A stretch of 64,000 bases of DNA from Paenibacillus sp. OK003 (GTDB lineage Bacteria > Bacillota > Bacilli > Paenibacillales > Paenibacillaceae): positions 186,001-250,000 of the forward strand of contig NZ_FOBD01000005.1 in NCBI RefSeq assembly GCF_900109515.1. Direction: 5' to 3'. The notes below the pieces were generated by a model. It had not been told where the DNA came from. It ran no database searches and saw only the letters and a list, made by a program, of their open reading frames with translations. A program made the position numbers and the translations under genes. Below are positions 63,077 through 64,000 of the stretch, piece by piece (positions within the stretch are counted from its first letter, which is position 1; each line of letters opens with the position of its first letter).

Positions 63077-63203
63077 GATGCATGGTAACTCCCACGAAAG
63101 GGGAGCCACAAAAGGTGTTTGTTTTTGAAAGCTTTGATGTTCATGATGAGCGAGCAATGCGTCGGATTGATTTTCTTGACAGCAGGTCACGGTGAAATAT
63201 AAA

Positions 63204-63235
63204 GAAGCCACTCCATTTTTCTGGAGTGGCTTTGT
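63204..63235. terminator. Intrinsic terminator
   Basis: AAGCCACTCCA (63205-63215) pairs with TGGAGTGGCTT (63222-63232) around a TTTTTC loop, followed by TGTAC; A-rich on the left. It could end transcripts from both sides. Confidence 0.75.
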
Positions 63236-63240
63236 ACTCA

Positions 63241-63268
63241 GCTATTATACGGTGAACGGTATAATAGC
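63241..63268. promoter_or_regulatory. Palindrome containing a TATAAT box
   Basis: GCTATTATAC (63241-63250) and GTATAATAGC (63259-63268) are exact inverted arms with an 8-base centre. The right arm contains TATAAT, so this may be an operator overlapping a promoter. Direction and target are not clear. Confidence 0.4.
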
Positions 63269-63361
63269 GATCGTGATCAAGCAAAGGATCGAGTTAAAGT
63301 TACAATGTTAAATCAGCCCGATGGAGACTGTGCAAAGACTACATTATAGCTTAAACGGCGG

Positions 63362-63814
63362 CTATCTTCTGCCTAGTGTCTCCCAAATTCCATGGAGCCA
63401 GGAGTCGAACTCAGCATCTTTGTCGCCCTCGTAAGTATCGTAGATATCCAGACGTGTCTTTTGCAATTTTTCCTTAAATTGCTCAAATGTGTGACCGTCA
63501 GGAAGGCTTTTTTTGATTCGCAGCAAAATTTTGTTAAGACCTTTAAACAGATCACCTTTGTTTTTGGCAGGCATTTGTACATCTTCATCCAACTGCTTAA
63601 GCTTGAGATATGCGGCTTCGCGCACTTGAAACACTTGATCACTTTTCAAAAGATAATGAAGCAACTGTATGGTAGGGACTGTATCCCAGTTTCCCAATTC
63701 ATTCACCGCATTCAGTCTGTCTCTCCAGCTTGCCGACCGATTAGCCGCTCGTTTAAGCTCTTCAAAGTTTTCCGGTAGTTCGTTAACTGCTCCAACATCA
63801 TGGTTGTTCGTCAA
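63362..63814 (-). CDS. HEAT-repeat domain protein
   Basis: The 150-residue protein has HEAT-like helical repeats (SWRDRLNAVNELGNWDTVPTIQLLHYLLKSDQVFQVREAAYLKLKQL, residues 28-75). A basic helical region (LNKILLRIKKSLPDG) and an acidic end (FDSWLHGIWETLGRR) follow. HEAT repeats mediate protein contacts and the partner is unknown. The TTG start at 63812-63814 has AAGGAG spaced 8 bases upstream on the minus strand, and the second-best ATG is far inside. It is monocistronic. The bases from 63815 to the window end hold its upstream region; nothing else is recognisable there. Confidence 0.75.
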   Translation of the reverse strand: MTNNHDVGAVNELPENFEELKRAANRSASWRDRLNAVNELGNWDTVPTIQLLHYLLKSDQVFQVREAAYLKLKQLDEDVQMPAKNKGDLFKGLNKILLRIKKSLPDGHTFEQFKEKLQKTRLDIYDTYEGDKDAEFDSWLHGIWETLGRR

Positions 63815-64000
63815 AGTTCAATCTCCTTAATCATCGCCATCTCGGCAGAATGATGAATGTTAATCAGGTGAACACCATTATAGCACGAATCTGGCTAAAC
63901 TACTTCATCAAAGCCGATTGGTTAGCCTAAACATCACATTCACCAATTCATGTTTTTGCAAGGGCAACAGGATGAAAATTATTGTGTTCCATCCAGCTTG

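Noticed and set aside
63046..63105. Possible riboswitch or T-box leader
   Set aside because: Two hairpins are present but no T-box sequence, specifier stem or other conserved riboswitch core, and no gene follows in the right direction.

Overview
The window looks like a chromosomal segment of a Paenibacillus-type Gram-positive soil saccharolytic bacterium. The signs are strong AGGAGG-type ribosome binding sites with many TTG and GTG starts, repeated YesM/YesN-type two-component pairs next to sugar ABC transporters, LplA/LplB/YtcP-type transport genes, CcpA-like cre boxes before catabolic genes, CotH and stalk-domain proteins, and two families of long palindromic intergenic repeats. I see no rRNA, tRNA, CRISPR array or phage module. 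This taxonomic call is inference; no 16S is present.

Layout. 1-8 kb: the tail of a secreted FN3-CBM3 enzyme, a family PL11 rhamnogalacturonan lyase, a histidine phosphatase, an AraC regulator and a GH4 glycosidase (pectin/galactoside use). 8-16 kb: two lipoproteins, an amino-acid ABC importer, a DUF4190-type membrane protein, and a YhgE/Pip membrane protein with its TetR regulator. 16-31 kb: a uronate-polymer locus consisting of a tautomerase, two LplB/YtcP permeases, a YesN/YesM pair, an SDR oxidoreductase, a PL15-like exolyase, an LplA-like binding protein and a 1441-residue secreted protein carrying an esterase, carbohydrate-binding-type modules and a beta-helix lyase-like domain. 31-38 kb: a secreted CotH-type protein, a Vat-type acetyltransferase, a sulfotransferase with an APS kinase, and a LiaS/NarX-type two-component system. 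38-44 kb: a complete oligopeptide-type ABC importer preceded by a cre box, so probably for oligosaccharides. 44-46.6 kb: HU, a cold-shock protein, a stand-alone tyrosine recombinase and a gene with an early stop. 46.7-55.2 kb: a YesN/YesM pair plus a sugar-binding lipoprotein and mglBAC. 55-61.6 kb: a small membrane protein, a sensor kinase with a degenerate GGDEF domain, a heterodimeric ABC exporter and its MarR regulator. 61.7-64 kb: two decayed genes (a Nudix-regulator/NADAR fusion relic and an aldo/keto reductase) and a HEAT-repeat protein.

How the genes work together. Six cre-like sites precede the lyase, GH4, tautomerase-permease, LplA-like, oligopeptide-type and mgl units, which suggests one carbon-catabolite-controlled sugar-scavenging programme. 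The most distinctive part is 16.2-30.8 kb. The PL15-like protein keeps the catalytic residue spacing of the exo-alginate lyase Atu3025, beside an SDR and a secreted esterase/beta-helix fusion. I read it as a candidate system for an O-acetylated uronic-acid polymer. Several gene starts were moved from the longest open frame because of clear ribosome binding sites.
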